NCBI RefSeq assembly: GCF_964204645.1 | Contig: NC_134034.1 | Span: 6,999,414-7,063,413, forward strand | Origin: Tubulanus polymorphus | Taxonomy: Eukaryota; Nemertea; Palaeonemertea; Tubulaniformes; Tubulanidae | Length of the DNA: 64,000 bases | Direction of reading: 5' to 3' | In this document: positions 32,260 through 40,442 of the stretch, in pieces | How positions within the stretch are numbered: position 1 is the stretch's first letter | Layout of the letters: the number at the start of each line of letters is the position of its first letter | Program-made: the position numbers and the translations under genes | The notes under the pieces: generated by a model | Seen by the model: only the letters and a program-made list of their open reading frames with translations | The model's database searches: none | What the model was told of the DNA's origin: nothing

Positions 32260-33444
32260 TTACTTTTCTGATTCTAATTCTAAAAACAATTTGCGCCATG
32301 CATCTCCTAATTCTTGCGATCTTCTTTCACCTAATAGTTTAAAATGATAACCATCAACCACATTCAAACCCTTAGCAAAGAATTCATAAGTTAAATAAAT
32401 ATATTGGTTTAATTTGTCTTCACTTATATTTTTATATTTATTTTTTGTTTCATTTCTTATTTTATTTATAACATCCTGTGAAAAATCTTCATAACTATAG
32501 TATTGAATTATTTCATCAAAGTTATCACTTATATTATCATTAGCAGCAACTTTTTTCAATTCTGTTAAAAAATCTATATTTTCAAATTTTATGAAATAAT
32601 GTATACCCCAATAATTATTTAGATCAATTTTTATACGCGTCCGACCAATTTTAATATCTAATAATACTTGTTTTGGATTATTTCTTACATAATCGATAAA
32701 AATTGATCTATATAATTTCCTATGATCATTATTTTCGATATCAAAAAATACATTTGGTACTCTATAAAGGTTATTTAAATCAGCAGCTTTTATTGTATGT
32801 TCAAAAGAATTATCATGTTTAATTCTATCTTTAGGTAATACAACAACATTACACTTTTCACATATATTTCTTTCTATATTATCCAAATGTATCTGTGTTA
32901 ATTTATGCTTTGAAAAATTACTACGACTTATATATTTATCACATTCTTCACAATATTTATCTTCTTTAACATTATCATTATCAATTTCACTATCATTATC
33001 CAATTCATTTAAAATCTTATTCTTATTTTTCTTATGCTTGAGTGAATTAAGATGAGTTGCCCAATTCTTATAACTTTTATACTGTTTACATACGTCACAA
33101 TATTTTTCATTTGTCTTTTTTGATTCAATATCATATGTAGAGGGTATATTATAAGATGTAGATGCTGTTACATCTTCTATTTTATATTCAATATCATTCT
33201 TATCTTCTATTTTAGTTTCAATATTATCTTCTATTTTATATTCAATATCATTCTTATCTTCTATTTTAGTTTCAATATTATCTTCTATTTTATATTCAAT
33301 ATTATCTTTTATTTTACTTATTCTATATTTGAATTGATTAAAGTAATCTCCAAAATACTTACTGTATTCATCATAAGGTAATATATAATATATATCTGAT
33401 ATCATTTCACTTGGAGATTGTATTTCATATATTCCACCTTCCAT
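32260..33444 (-). CDS. E3: C2H2 zinc-finger protein, 394 aa
   Basis: Three CxxC...H/H fingers: C116/C119-H131/H137, C165/C168-H180/H186, and C195/C198 with H210 and a later His. Upstream, residues about 48-92 contain an 18-residue acidic/basic tandem repeat ('IEYKIEDNIETKIEDKND', two copies plus part). The C-terminal 170 residues contain no motif I recognise. Starts in 'TATTAAATGG'. It resembles zinc-finger modules at the N-terminus of the E3 polymerase and the E2 protein at 22,897. Nucleic-acid binding is likely; exact role unknown. Last gene of the leftward set. Confidence 0.8.
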   Translation of the reverse strand: MEGGIYEIQSPSEMISDIYYILPYDEYSKYFGDYFNQFKYRISKIKDNIEYKIEDNIETKIEDKNDIEYKIEDNIETKIEDKNDIEYKIEDVTASTSYNIPSTYDIESKKTNEKYCDVCKQYKSYKNWATHLNSLKHKKNKNKILNELDNDSEIDNDNVKEDKYCEECDKYISRSNFSKHKLTQIHLDNIERNICEKCNVVVLPKDRIKHDNSFEHTIKAADLNNLYRVPNVFFDIENNDHRKLYRSIFIDYVRNNPKQVLLDIKIGRTRIKIDLNNYWGIHYFIKFENIDFLTELKKVAANDNISDNFDEIIQYYSYEDFSQDVINKIRNETKNKYKNISEDKLNQYIYLTYEFFAKGLNVVDGYHFKLLGERRSQELGDAWRKLFLELESEK

Positions 33445-33476
33445 TTAATATAAGATTTTTTATTAAAGTTAAAATT

Positions 33477-34724
33477 TTAATACATAACACTATCTAATTG
33501 TGAATTTATAATATTTAATTGCGCGTCAGATATAATATAAATATGCATTTTAAAATTTTTGATTCCCTTTTTCTTTGTCATGAATAATTGTATTCCATCT
33601 TTAGTGTTCTGTAGTTTTTTCCCAGAACCATGTAATGAATTATCTTCAGTTGTTCTAAAATCTAACCATAATGCAAATTTATTACCGGTATAATAATTTA
33701 TTTGATTAATATTACAATTTTCAAATGATTTTATTTTTTCATTCATAAAATGTTTTTTAATTTCTGGCCATTGATCAATCATTCTCATTCCTTGACAAAA
33801 TATTTTATTTGCTATTCCTTCGATAGTTATTTCTACTTTTGTTATTTCAGGATTATAATAATTGTCAACATTTATTGCGCCATTAGTATACGTTCCAATG
33901 GTAAAAAATATTAATATACCTTTAATAGATCTTCTAGGAAAGTTAATATTCTCATTAATTATTTCAGCATTTGCATTAATAGTTACAGTTTTAAATTTAT
34001 CAATATAATCATATAATAATGAAAATCCTTGATTGTATTGAGTTTGAATTATACTTGAAATATTTTCATCAGTTACTGTATCATATTCTAAACATATATT
34101 CGATAATTTATAACTCATATCTTTAACAACGCTTGATAATACAATTTCATTTACAGGAGCAAATGTTATCTCAAATATAATATCTTCTTGAATTGCGTAT
34201 TTATATAAAGGTGCATTATTATTTATCAATTCAAAGTCTAATGGAATTTTATATTTGCTTCCATATATACTTTTTATCAATTTATCTACATCATTAGTTA
34301 ATATTGCGCTATTAGCTTCTGATCTTAATTTATTTTGGTTTTCTGATTGAATACCCTGAAATATCATATTATTTCTATTTTCTTTAGTTAACCATAAATC
34401 TTTATAATGCATAAATAAATTATAATCATCTAATGAGAAAACTGTTTCTGGACCAATCTTTATTGTTAACTTTTTAATCAAATATCTTCCAACATTATCA
34501 ACGACATAATTATTATTATTACCGATTACTTTTATATCGGCTGATAAATAAATACTGTTTGGAACATAAAAAGTATTTTGTGTTAATCGAGGAATTCTAA
34601 CATATAAAGTTTCATCGGGATTAATATTTGAAGGGTTATGAGTAATTATATGATGTGATCTTTCTGCTTTAATAGCATTAGATATTCTATGATTCTTAGA
34701 AGGACTTATATAACTCCCACTCAT
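33477..34724 (-). CDS. E3: major capsid protein (double jelly-roll), 415 aa
   Basis: Signatures of the Polinton/adintovirus hexon-like capsid family in order: 'VGRYLIKKLTIKIG' near residue 88, 'DDYNLFMHYKDLW' near 105, 'YKIPLDFEL' near 160, 'YKLSNICLEYD' near 205, 'FPRRSIKGIL' near 260, a 'VEITIEGIANK' block near 295, 'DNSLHGSGKKL' near 360 and 'ISDAQLNI' near 400. Full length, no breaks. Starts in 'AAATAAATGAG' preceded by a run of seven T. Forms the trimeric capsomers of an icosahedral shell. Homologues: split in E1, truncated in E2. Confidence 0.95.
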   Translation of the reverse strand: MSGSYISPSKNHRISNAIKAERSHHIITHNPSNINPDETLYVRIPRLTQNTFYVPNSIYLSADIKVIGNNNNYVVDNVGRYLIKKLTIKIGPETVFSLDDYNLFMHYKDLWLTKENRNNMIFQGIQSENQNKLRSEANSAILTNDVDKLIKSIYGSKYKIPLDFELINNNAPLYKYAIQEDIIFEITFAPVNEIVLSSVVKDMSYKLSNICLEYDTVTDENISSIIQTQYNQGFSLLYDYIDKFKTVTINANAEIINENINFPRRSIKGILIFFTIGTYTNGAINVDNYYNPEITKVEITIEGIANKIFCQGMRMIDQWPEIKKHFMNEKIKSFENCNINQINYYTGNKFALWLDFRTTEDNSLHGSGKKLQNTKDGIQLFMTKKKGIKNFKMHIYIISDAQLNIINSQLDSVMY

Positions 34725-34766
34725 TTATTTAACAAAAAAATTAATTATTTATTTTTTTATTATGGT

Positions 34767-35762
34767 TTACTTGATATTTTTTGATATCATATTTACTAAA
34801 CCAAAAATAATAGCACTTACAACTGTAATTAAAAATAAAATAATATGTTCAGCAGCAAAGTTAATAATGTTTCCTGCAGATTTCAATATAAAACCAACAA
34901 TTGAAGCAATAACTCCTGGCAATGCTGCAGCAGATTTTTTAGATAGTTCCCATAAATATTTTGCTAATTTCTTTAAACCATCTTTAACTTTATCTTGTAT
35001 AGAATTATTGCCTGGAGGTTTATCCGGTTTATTGGGAGTGGGAGTAGATTTCAAAGCATTTGATATTGCTAAACCAATTGTTGTAAATACCATAGTTACA
35101 GCCGTTAGAATTGAAAGAACTGTTATTCCTTCTAATTTAAATAATAACTTTATTCTGTCTTTTAATGATATTTCAGAATCTGGTTTTATCAACAAATCTT
35201 TAAAAATAACTTTTAATTTTTTAATATGATTAAGATCATATGATTTTAATAATATATCTCTTTCTTCTTTTTGTAATTTTATGTTATATTCTAAATCATC
35301 TATTTCTTTTACTAAAGCTAACTTTCTGCTTTCAAAATCAGCTTCATAAACTACTTGATGATCTCTATTTAATTCTAATTGTTTTAATTCTTCATCTGCA
35401 TTAGTTAATTCTTTTTCTAACATGGTTATTTTAGAAAATCTCATCTTAATATTAGCAATTTCATCAGCTGATACTTGTATACCTTTAATTTCTCTACGTA
35501 TTTGTTCAGGAAATGCTTCTAATTCCTCATCAGTTAAATTAAGAAATCCTTTTTCTAGTAAATATTGCAGTCGATTTATTCCAGTTTCAGAACCAGATGT
35601 ATCTGATATACTATTCATCAGTTCTTCTGAATCTCTTAATCTATCAATTTGTTTTTCTAATTGTAATTGACTTGAATAATTATCAATTGGTTGAGTGTCT
35701 CTTCTCGATGTTTCGGGTGTTGAAGATCTTAATCTATCTAATCGATTTCTATTCTCTTCCAT
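34767..35762 (-). CDS. E3: structural-type protein, C-terminal part (331 aa)
   Basis: Residues about 20-180 are rich in charged heptads and predict coiled coil. Residues about 205-240 are hydrophobic ('ITVLSILTAVTMVFTTIGLA'), then comes a Pro-rich linker. Last is a block 'KKLAKYLWELSKKSAAALPG' followed by a long hydrophobic tail, a block I associate with Polinton-like elements. No TAAATG precedes the first ATG. The frame is the same as that of the 208-aa gene upstream, separated by one TGA and 29 codons without a stop. Probably the second half of one ~569-codon gene. Virion core or scaffold role inferred. Confidence 0.75.
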   Translation of the reverse strand: MEENRNRLDRLRSSTPETSRRDTQPIDNYSSQLQLEKQIDRLRDSEELMNSISDTSGSETGINRLQYLLEKGFLNLTDEELEAFPEQIRREIKGIQVSADEIANIKMRFSKITMLEKELTNADEELKQLELNRDHQVVYEADFESRKLALVKEIDDLEYNIKLQKEERDILLKSYDLNHIKKLKVIFKDLLIKPDSEISLKDRIKLLFKLEGITVLSILTAVTMVFTTIGLAISNALKSTPTPNKPDKPPGNNSIQDKVKDGLKKLAKYLWELSKKSAAALPGVIASIVGFILKSAGNIINFAAEHIILFLITVVSAIIFGLVNMISKNIK

Positions 35763-35849
35763 TTCTGGATCAAAATCAGTAGGATTTGGATTTTTAAATG
35801 GTGAATATTTGTTTATATCAATATTCGGAATTGGTTCTTCTTCATTTAT

Positions 35850-36476
35850 TCAATCGAATGCATTCCATATAATTCTGAGAAATTCTCTACCACCTTTTGA
35901 ATTTTCAATTGTAGATGTTGCTCGTATTTCAGGTTCAAAAATATTTTCTTGACCCATTTTAGATAATTGAATTGATACAATTTTGTTATTTAAATTAACA
36001 CTATAATACCATGAATCATTTTTAAATTCTAAATTATTTGTGAAATATGGGTCATCTTTAAAAATTTGTTCTACAACACCTTCTGAATCAATTTCATCTA
36101 TTACAACTGTTGGTAATAATTCGTTAACAATTGTATCTGTTACTCTAGATTTCATTTTGAATAATTTCATAGGTTTATCAGGATATTTTTCTTGTTCTTT
36201 TACTAATAGTTCCATAAATTCTTTTCTTTCTCTTCTAGTTGAAATTCTACCAATTTCAGGAGCTTTTAAATATTTATTTAATTTTTCACGTAATTCGGGA
36301 TCATCATCATCATCATCATAATCATCATCTTCACCTAAATTAGTATTATATGCTGATTCATCATCATTATCAATATTAGTTTCATTAAAATCGGTTTGTG
36401 GTTCATCATCAATATATCCTTCATTATTATTTCCCATTGCTCCCATTTCATAATCTTCTCCACCTTCTACATCCAT
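35850..36476 (-). CDS. E3: acidic protein, N-terminal part (208 aa)
   Basis: Starts in 'TATATAAATGG' behind a T-run. Residues 1-60 are very acidic (runs of Asp, 'DDDYDDDDDDPE'), then a basic helix near 75-100 and a compact C-terminal domain. It ends at a TGA (35,850-35,852) followed in frame by the 331-aa reading frame. A CGA to TGA change would explain the stop. The E1 counterpart begins identically. No known domain; likely structural given its place beside the capsid gene. Confidence 0.75.
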   Translation of the reverse strand: MDVEGGEDYEMGAMGNNNEGYIDDEPQTDFNETNIDNDDESAYNTNLGEDDDYDDDDDDPELREKLNKYLKAPEIGRISTRRERKEFMELLVKEQEKYPDKPMKLFKMKSRVTDTIVNELLPTVVIDEIDSEGVVEQIFKDDPYFTNNLEFKNDSWYYSVNLNNKIVSIQLSKMGQENIFEPEIRATSTIENSKGGREFLRIIWNAFD

Positions 36477-36492
36477 TTATATAATAAAAAAA

Positions 36493-37794
36493 TTAAAATT
36501 TAAAATATAATATTCCTCCGATTACAATTCCTATACAAGTTATAGCTAATTTAGTATTTTCATGGGATTTATTATCATCATTTAGTTTAATTATATCATG
36601 TTGAATTTTATCCGTTCTATTATTTTCTGATGTATTGTAATCTTTTATTTTAGAATCATTATTTAATTTAATATTATTAGTTTTAGTTTCTGTTGATTGA
36701 ATATGTTTTTTATTTTTTTCATCTTCCATTAATTTTGGAGCAGTAATAATCTTTTTATTTATATCATTTAACCCAAATGAATTATTTATTGTTGCAGTTT
36801 TAATTAGATTATTATAACCAATTATGTTTCCCATCTTTAATACTAAATCATTAGAAATAATTAATAGATTAGGGCCTATACAATAATTAAGTCTTACATG
36901 AGATTTGTCTAAATAATTTTGATATCTTATAATGTTTTCTGGAATCGATCTATTTTTATCATTATGAATTGAATCTTCAAATAAAACTTTAAACTGTTTC
37001 TGCGCATCGAATGAAGTGTTATCATTTCCAATTATTGGGGATCTTGTTTCAACTTGAGCGCCTAAAATACATATCAAATAAATTCTAATAGATTGATTTA
37101 TTCTTTGTATACCTGATTTTGTAAAACCTTCACCATTTTCTAAAATGAAATTAACCCAACCATTATTATTATCAATTTTATAATTATGATAAGCTGAAAT
37201 TCTATGCATATAATCAATTCTTTTTATTTCAAACTCTTCACCAACACCTTGCAATTTACCATGCGCTCTGAAATCGGAATTAATATTTATATTAAATTCA
37301 TTACATATTTTATAAAACTTAGATAGATTAATATTATAATCCAATTTTTTAAAATATTTAGACCCGGGTAAAGGACATTCTAATTCATTTAATATTATTC
37401 TGATTTGAAAATATGTGTGAAATCTAAATATTGTGTGAATTAATTTTAAATCAGAATACTTCAAATTTTTATCTAAGTTATTTAAATGATCATTCCAACT
37501 AATTCCACATCCTGTTGTTGCACAATAAACAGCAAAATTTAATTGATTCTGCCAATATTTCATATTAGATTTTACTTTATATATATGATATTCATCTCGA
37601 GTAAAAGTAACTTCATATGTATTAAATATATTTTCCATTTTAGAAATAAAAAACTGTGATTCATTAACATAAATTTCTAAATTAGTTAATGAATTTAAAA
37701 CTACATTTTTATATTTAATATTTTTCTTAAAATCTATTGCCGGAATATTATATTTAATTGATTTATTATATTGGAAAGCTTTTGGAAACCCCAT
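36493..37794 (-). CDS. E3: conserved Polinton-type protein, 433 aa
   Basis: Full-length frame starting in 'TATATAAATGGG' after a T-run. The block 'KYWQNQLNFAVYCATTGCGI' near residues 79-98 followed by 'FHTYFQIRIILNELECPLPG' near 126 is a signature I associate with uncharacterised proteins beside capsid genes in animal Polintons. 'GAQVETRSP' lies near residue 246. The C-terminal 90 residues are polar and end in one membrane segment ('LAITCIGIVIGGILYF'). Function unknown; probably a virion component. It is decayed in E1 and absent from E2. Confidence 0.8.
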   Translation of the reverse strand: MGFPKAFQYNKSIKYNIPAIDFKKNIKYKNVVLNSLTNLEIYVNESQFFISKMENIFNTYEVTFTRDEYHIYKVKSNMKYWQNQLNFAVYCATTGCGISWNDHLNNLDKNLKYSDLKLIHTIFRFHTYFQIRIILNELECPLPGSKYFKKLDYNINLSKFYKICNEFNININSDFRAHGKLQGVGEEFEIKRIDYMHRISAYHNYKIDNNNGWVNFILENGEGFTKSGIQRINQSIRIYLICILGAQVETRSPIIGNDNTSFDAQKQFKVLFEDSIHNDKNRSIPENIIRYQNYLDKSHVRLNYCIGPNLLIISNDLVLKMGNIIGYNNLIKTATINNSFGLNDINKKIITAPKLMEDEKNKKHIQSTETKTNNIKLNNDSKIKDYNTSENNRTDKIQHDIIKLNDDNKSHENTKLAITCIGIVIGGILYFKF

Positions 37795-37810
37795 TTATAT
37801 AACTAAAAAA

Positions 37811-38245
37811 TTAATAATTTATTAATTCTTTTAATAATTTATCTTGTTCTTCAACTGTTATATGGCCATTTAAACTTATTATATAATCTAGTGTGTTCTT
37901 TAATTTATTAATTTCTTTTATATTAGATTTTATTTTTTCTTTATTACTTTTTATATTTAATTTTGAACTTATACCAGTTAAAACACTTGAACTTAATCCT
38001 AACACACCAATTGATATAGCTAAAGGTGTTAATGGACTGAATATTGCTAAAAATGTTATTACAGAACTAATTGTAACCGAACCACTTATAATCAAATAAT
38101 ATATAATTTTACTTTTTAAATATTTTTTCTTTTTTATCTTTAAGTCACTTTCAAATTCTAATATTTGTTTTTCTAAATATGTTTTTAATTTAGTTTTATT
38201 TATATCATGAGGAATAATATCAATATTATCAACTTTATCTTCCAT
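37811..38245 (-). CDS. E3: membrane protein, 144 aa
   Basis: An N-terminal charged coiled-coil segment (about 15-45) is followed by a hydrophobic hairpin at about 48-90 ('YYLIISGSVTISSVITFLAI', then 'LAISIGVLGLSSSVLTG') and a second coiled coil. Starts in 'TAAATAAATGG'. No recognised family. Missing from E1 through the deletion at 10,955 and from E2. Likely a minor virion membrane-active protein, inferred from its neighbours. Confidence 0.7.
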   Translation of the reverse strand: MEDKVDNIDIIPHDINKTKLKTYLEKQILEFESDLKIKKKKYLKSKIIYYLIISGSVTISSVITFLAIFSPLTPLAISIGVLGLSSSVLTGISSKLNIKSNKEKIKSNIKEINKLKNTLDYIISLNGHITVEEQDKLLKELINY

Positions 38246-38264
38246 TTATTTAGAATAAAAATTA

Positions 38265-38687
38265 CTAATTAGTAAACTTATAAGCAACAAATATAACAAT
38301 AACTGTTCCGCCTAAAATCCATATTATTTCATATTTCTGTTGTTCTTTACTTGGGGTATAATAATCTGATAATTTAGGTTTGTATAGATGTAATTTTTCT
38401 TTATTGGTTACCGCGTTATATAAACTCATTGCATCATCAACTGATTGAAAATCTCTATGTGAAATCTTCTGATCATATAATTCTTTATTGATGTAATCCA
38501 TATAGTTTTGTCTCTTTTCTCTATATTCTTCTGCAGCTTTATTATATTTCTCTAACGCTAAATTATGTCTTCTTTGTTCTCCTAATGAACTATTTTTATC
38601 AATATGTTTAAATAAATAACCACCACCAGTAAATGCTAAAGCGTTAACAATTGCCGATCCTATAATAGTTATAATTGCAGAAGCCAT
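38265..38687 (-). CDS. E3: conserved Polinton-type protein, 140 aa
   Basis: Residues 1-25 are small and hydrophobic ('IITIIGSAIVNALAFTGGG'), followed by a charged helix 'EQRRHNLALEKYNKAAEE', 'YMDYINKEL' and 'KLSDYYTPS', and a C-terminal membrane anchor (about 118-136). This order recurs in small proteins found with capsid genes in animal Polintons. Starts in 'TAAATAAATGG' after eight T. Likely a minor capsid or membrane component. Confidence 0.75.
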   Translation of the reverse strand: MASAIITIIGSAIVNALAFTGGGYLFKHIDKNSSLGEQRRHNLALEKYNKAAEEYREKRQNYMDYINKELYDQKISHRDFQSVDDAMSLYNAVTNKEKLHLYKPKLSDYYTPSKEQQKYEIIWILGGTVIVIFVAYKFTN

Positions 38688-38712
38688 TTATTTAGCAAAA
38701 AAAATTATGCAT

Positions 38713-38934
38713 TTATATGGGAGGAATATATTTTTGTTTTTCCAAATAATCAATAGTTAAATTAGATAAAGTAACCGCTAATGTTAACTTTAAAATATCA
38801 TTGATATCAAATCTATCAACATTAACACTTCCCATTTTGAATACTTTTTTTAATACCATTGAATAACCAACAGTTCCAACTGATAGTAATGCGCCATTAT
38901 ATAATCCAGTTATTATCCACTTATTATCACTCAT
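38713..38934 (-). CDS. E3: small membrane protein, 73 aa
   Basis: Two hydrophobic segments (about 7-28 and 47-60) around a short basic linker. Nearly the same as the intact E1 copy. Its ATG directly follows the TAA of the upstream 113-aa gene ('GATAAATAAATGAG'), so stop and start are joined. Such strong protein conservation between a decayed and an intact element suggests recent separation of the copies. Confidence 0.75.
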   Translation of the reverse strand: MSDNKWIITGLYNGALLSVGTVGYSMVLKKVFKMGSVNVDRFDINDILKLTLAVTLSNLTIDYLEKQKYIPPI

Positions 38935-39276
38935 TTATTTATCAAAAAATTTACTATCTTCAAAATATTTAGTTAACTTATTTATGATTATTTCAACATT
39001 TATTTCATTACTAGTTTTATGATTATCATATATTTTGGATAATATGTTTTTAATATCTTCAATAATTCCATCTTCATTTAATTCATAATATTCTAAAGGT
39101 GATTTAATTAAATCAATTACTTTTTCTATATTATACTTTTCTTTATCAATCATTGACGCATTGTTAAATAATTTACTTTTTATATCAGTAATTACATCAT
39201 TTAGTTTAATTCTCATTTCTTTACCATGTTTAAAATCAAACCCAAAACATATACTCGGGCCAACAGTTATATTCAT
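38935..39276 (-). CDS. E3: conserved viral protein, 113 aa
   Basis: N-terminus 'MNITVGPSICFGFDFKHGKE' is shared with E2. The rest is helical and acidic, ending 'KYFEDSKFFDK'. Starts in 'TATATAAATGAA' after a run of seven T. No recognised domain. It keeps a fixed place between the penton-like and 73-aa genes in E2 and E3. Confidence 0.75.
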   Translation of the reverse strand: MNITVGPSICFGFDFKHGKEMRIKLNDVITDIKSKLFNNASMIDKEKYNIEKVIDLIKSPLEYYELNEDGIIEDIKNILSKIYDNHKTSNEINVEIIINKLTKYFEDSKFFDK

Positions 39277-39293
39277 TTATATAGTGAAAAAAA

Positions 39294-40055
39294 TTACTCT
39301 CTACATCTTATAACTAATTCATAAATTACAGGGAAATTATTTAAATCAATTAAGTATCCATTATGATTTCTAATTTCTAATCTAAAATTATTAAAACGAG
39401 GAATGCATGGTTTGAAATCACATTCTTTTAAATTATAATTTATTTGCGTTCCAAATTCTTTAACATTCTTCAATGGTAAAATGTTTAGTAAACCAGAATT
39501 ACAAGTTATATCTTTAGTTGCTTCGAATGTTTTTGTAGGATCAATTAAATTGCAATAAATATAAAAATGTGTGTAAGGTATTAAGTTTGGTGTAGTAGCG
39601 TCAATATTTGTAAAAGATCTATCTGGAAGAATTCCTAACAGTTTAGCTATAGGTTTTTTTACCATAAATTTATGTTTTTCACTATTAGACAACCTTATCT
39701 TTATTCTATCAGAACTCTCACTTTTTAAAAATCTAATACTAAACCCAGAACTACTACCTAATTTGTGCCAGGCTTTTCTATTAATTTCTTGTGCTAATGT
39801 ATCTAAATTATATAACCCCGGTTTTAAATATATATAGACCCATTCATTTTTATTTTTATTAAAAATTAAAAAAGCTCTATGTTCAATAGTTTTATTCGAT
39901 ATATTATAAAAAGAATTACATAAACTTATATTAACTAATTTTAAATCTACACAATTCTTAAATTCTCTATCTAATTGTACTAATAAATTATGTGATTTAT
40001 AATTTGTAAGTTTTCTAGAATCAACAAATATTCTGTATTCTTTTAATTCTACCAT
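39294..40055 (-). CDS. E3: putative penton / minor capsid protein, 253 aa
   Basis: The size and layout fit the single jelly-roll minor capsid protein of Polintons: N-terminal 'EYRIFVDSRKLTNYKSHNLL', 'LKLVNISLCNSFYNIS' near residue 38, 'LKPGLYNLDTLAQEIN' near 77, and a C-terminal strand region with 'FNNFRLEIRNHNGYLIDL' near 222 and 'ELVIRC' at the end. Starts in 'AAATAAATGG'. Expected at the capsid five-fold vertices. Intact here, broken in E2. Confidence 0.78.
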   Translation of the reverse strand: MVELKEYRIFVDSRKLTNYKSHNLLVQLDREFKNCVDLKLVNISLCNSFYNISNKTIEHRAFLIFNKNKNEWVYIYLKPGLYNLDTLAQEINRKAWHKLGSSSGFSIRFLKSESSDRIKIRLSNSEKHKFMVKKPIAKLLGILPDRSFTNIDATTPNLIPYTHFYIYCNLIDPTKTFEATKDITCNSGLLNILPLKNVKEFGTQINYNLKECDFKPCIPRFNNFRLEIRNHNGYLIDLNNFPVIYELVIRCRE

Positions 40056-40072
40056 TTATTTTACATATTTTC

Positions 40073-40414
40073 TTATTCGAAATCTATTTCATGGTGCCCT
40101 TTTTCATTCTTACCTTTGTATACGAAATAGAAATCTCCAGAACATAATTCTTCTAGATCTTCACTTGATAATCTATGAAATCTATCCGGTAAATAAGTTC
40201 TGAATTTATATTTATTTCCTTTTAATCCTTCATATTCTAAATGAATTACTAATTTATCTCCATATTTATTAGTAATTGTTTCAATGTTAGTAATTAAATA
40301 TTTCTTGTGAATTGTTAACTCAGTTAGTTTTTTGAATTTATAATATACAGATTTGACGCTTGAAGTATCTTTAATTCTATCTAAGAATTCACTGTGTACT
40401 TGTTTACTCTCCAT
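40073..40414 (-). CDS. E3: small OB-like protein, 113 aa (possible ssDNA binding)
   Basis: Pattern 'LTELTIHKKYLITNIETITN', then 'KYGDKLVIHLEYEG', 'TYLPDRFHRLSSEDLEEL' and 'FYFVYKGK'. It resembles short proteins that accompany the B-family polymerase in Polinton-like elements, often considered OB-fold single-strand binders. The assignment rests on motif layout only. Starts in 'ATAATAAATGG'. Its place next to the polymerase gene supports a replication role. Confidence 0.6.
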   Translation of the reverse strand: MESKQVHSEFLDRIKDTSSVKSVYYKFKKLTELTIHKKYLITNIETITNKYGDKLVIHLEYEGLKGNKYKFRTYLPDRFHRLSSEDLEELCSGDFYFVYKGKNEKGHHEIDFE

Positions 40415-40442
40415 TTATTATACACATTTTTATTGAAATTGA

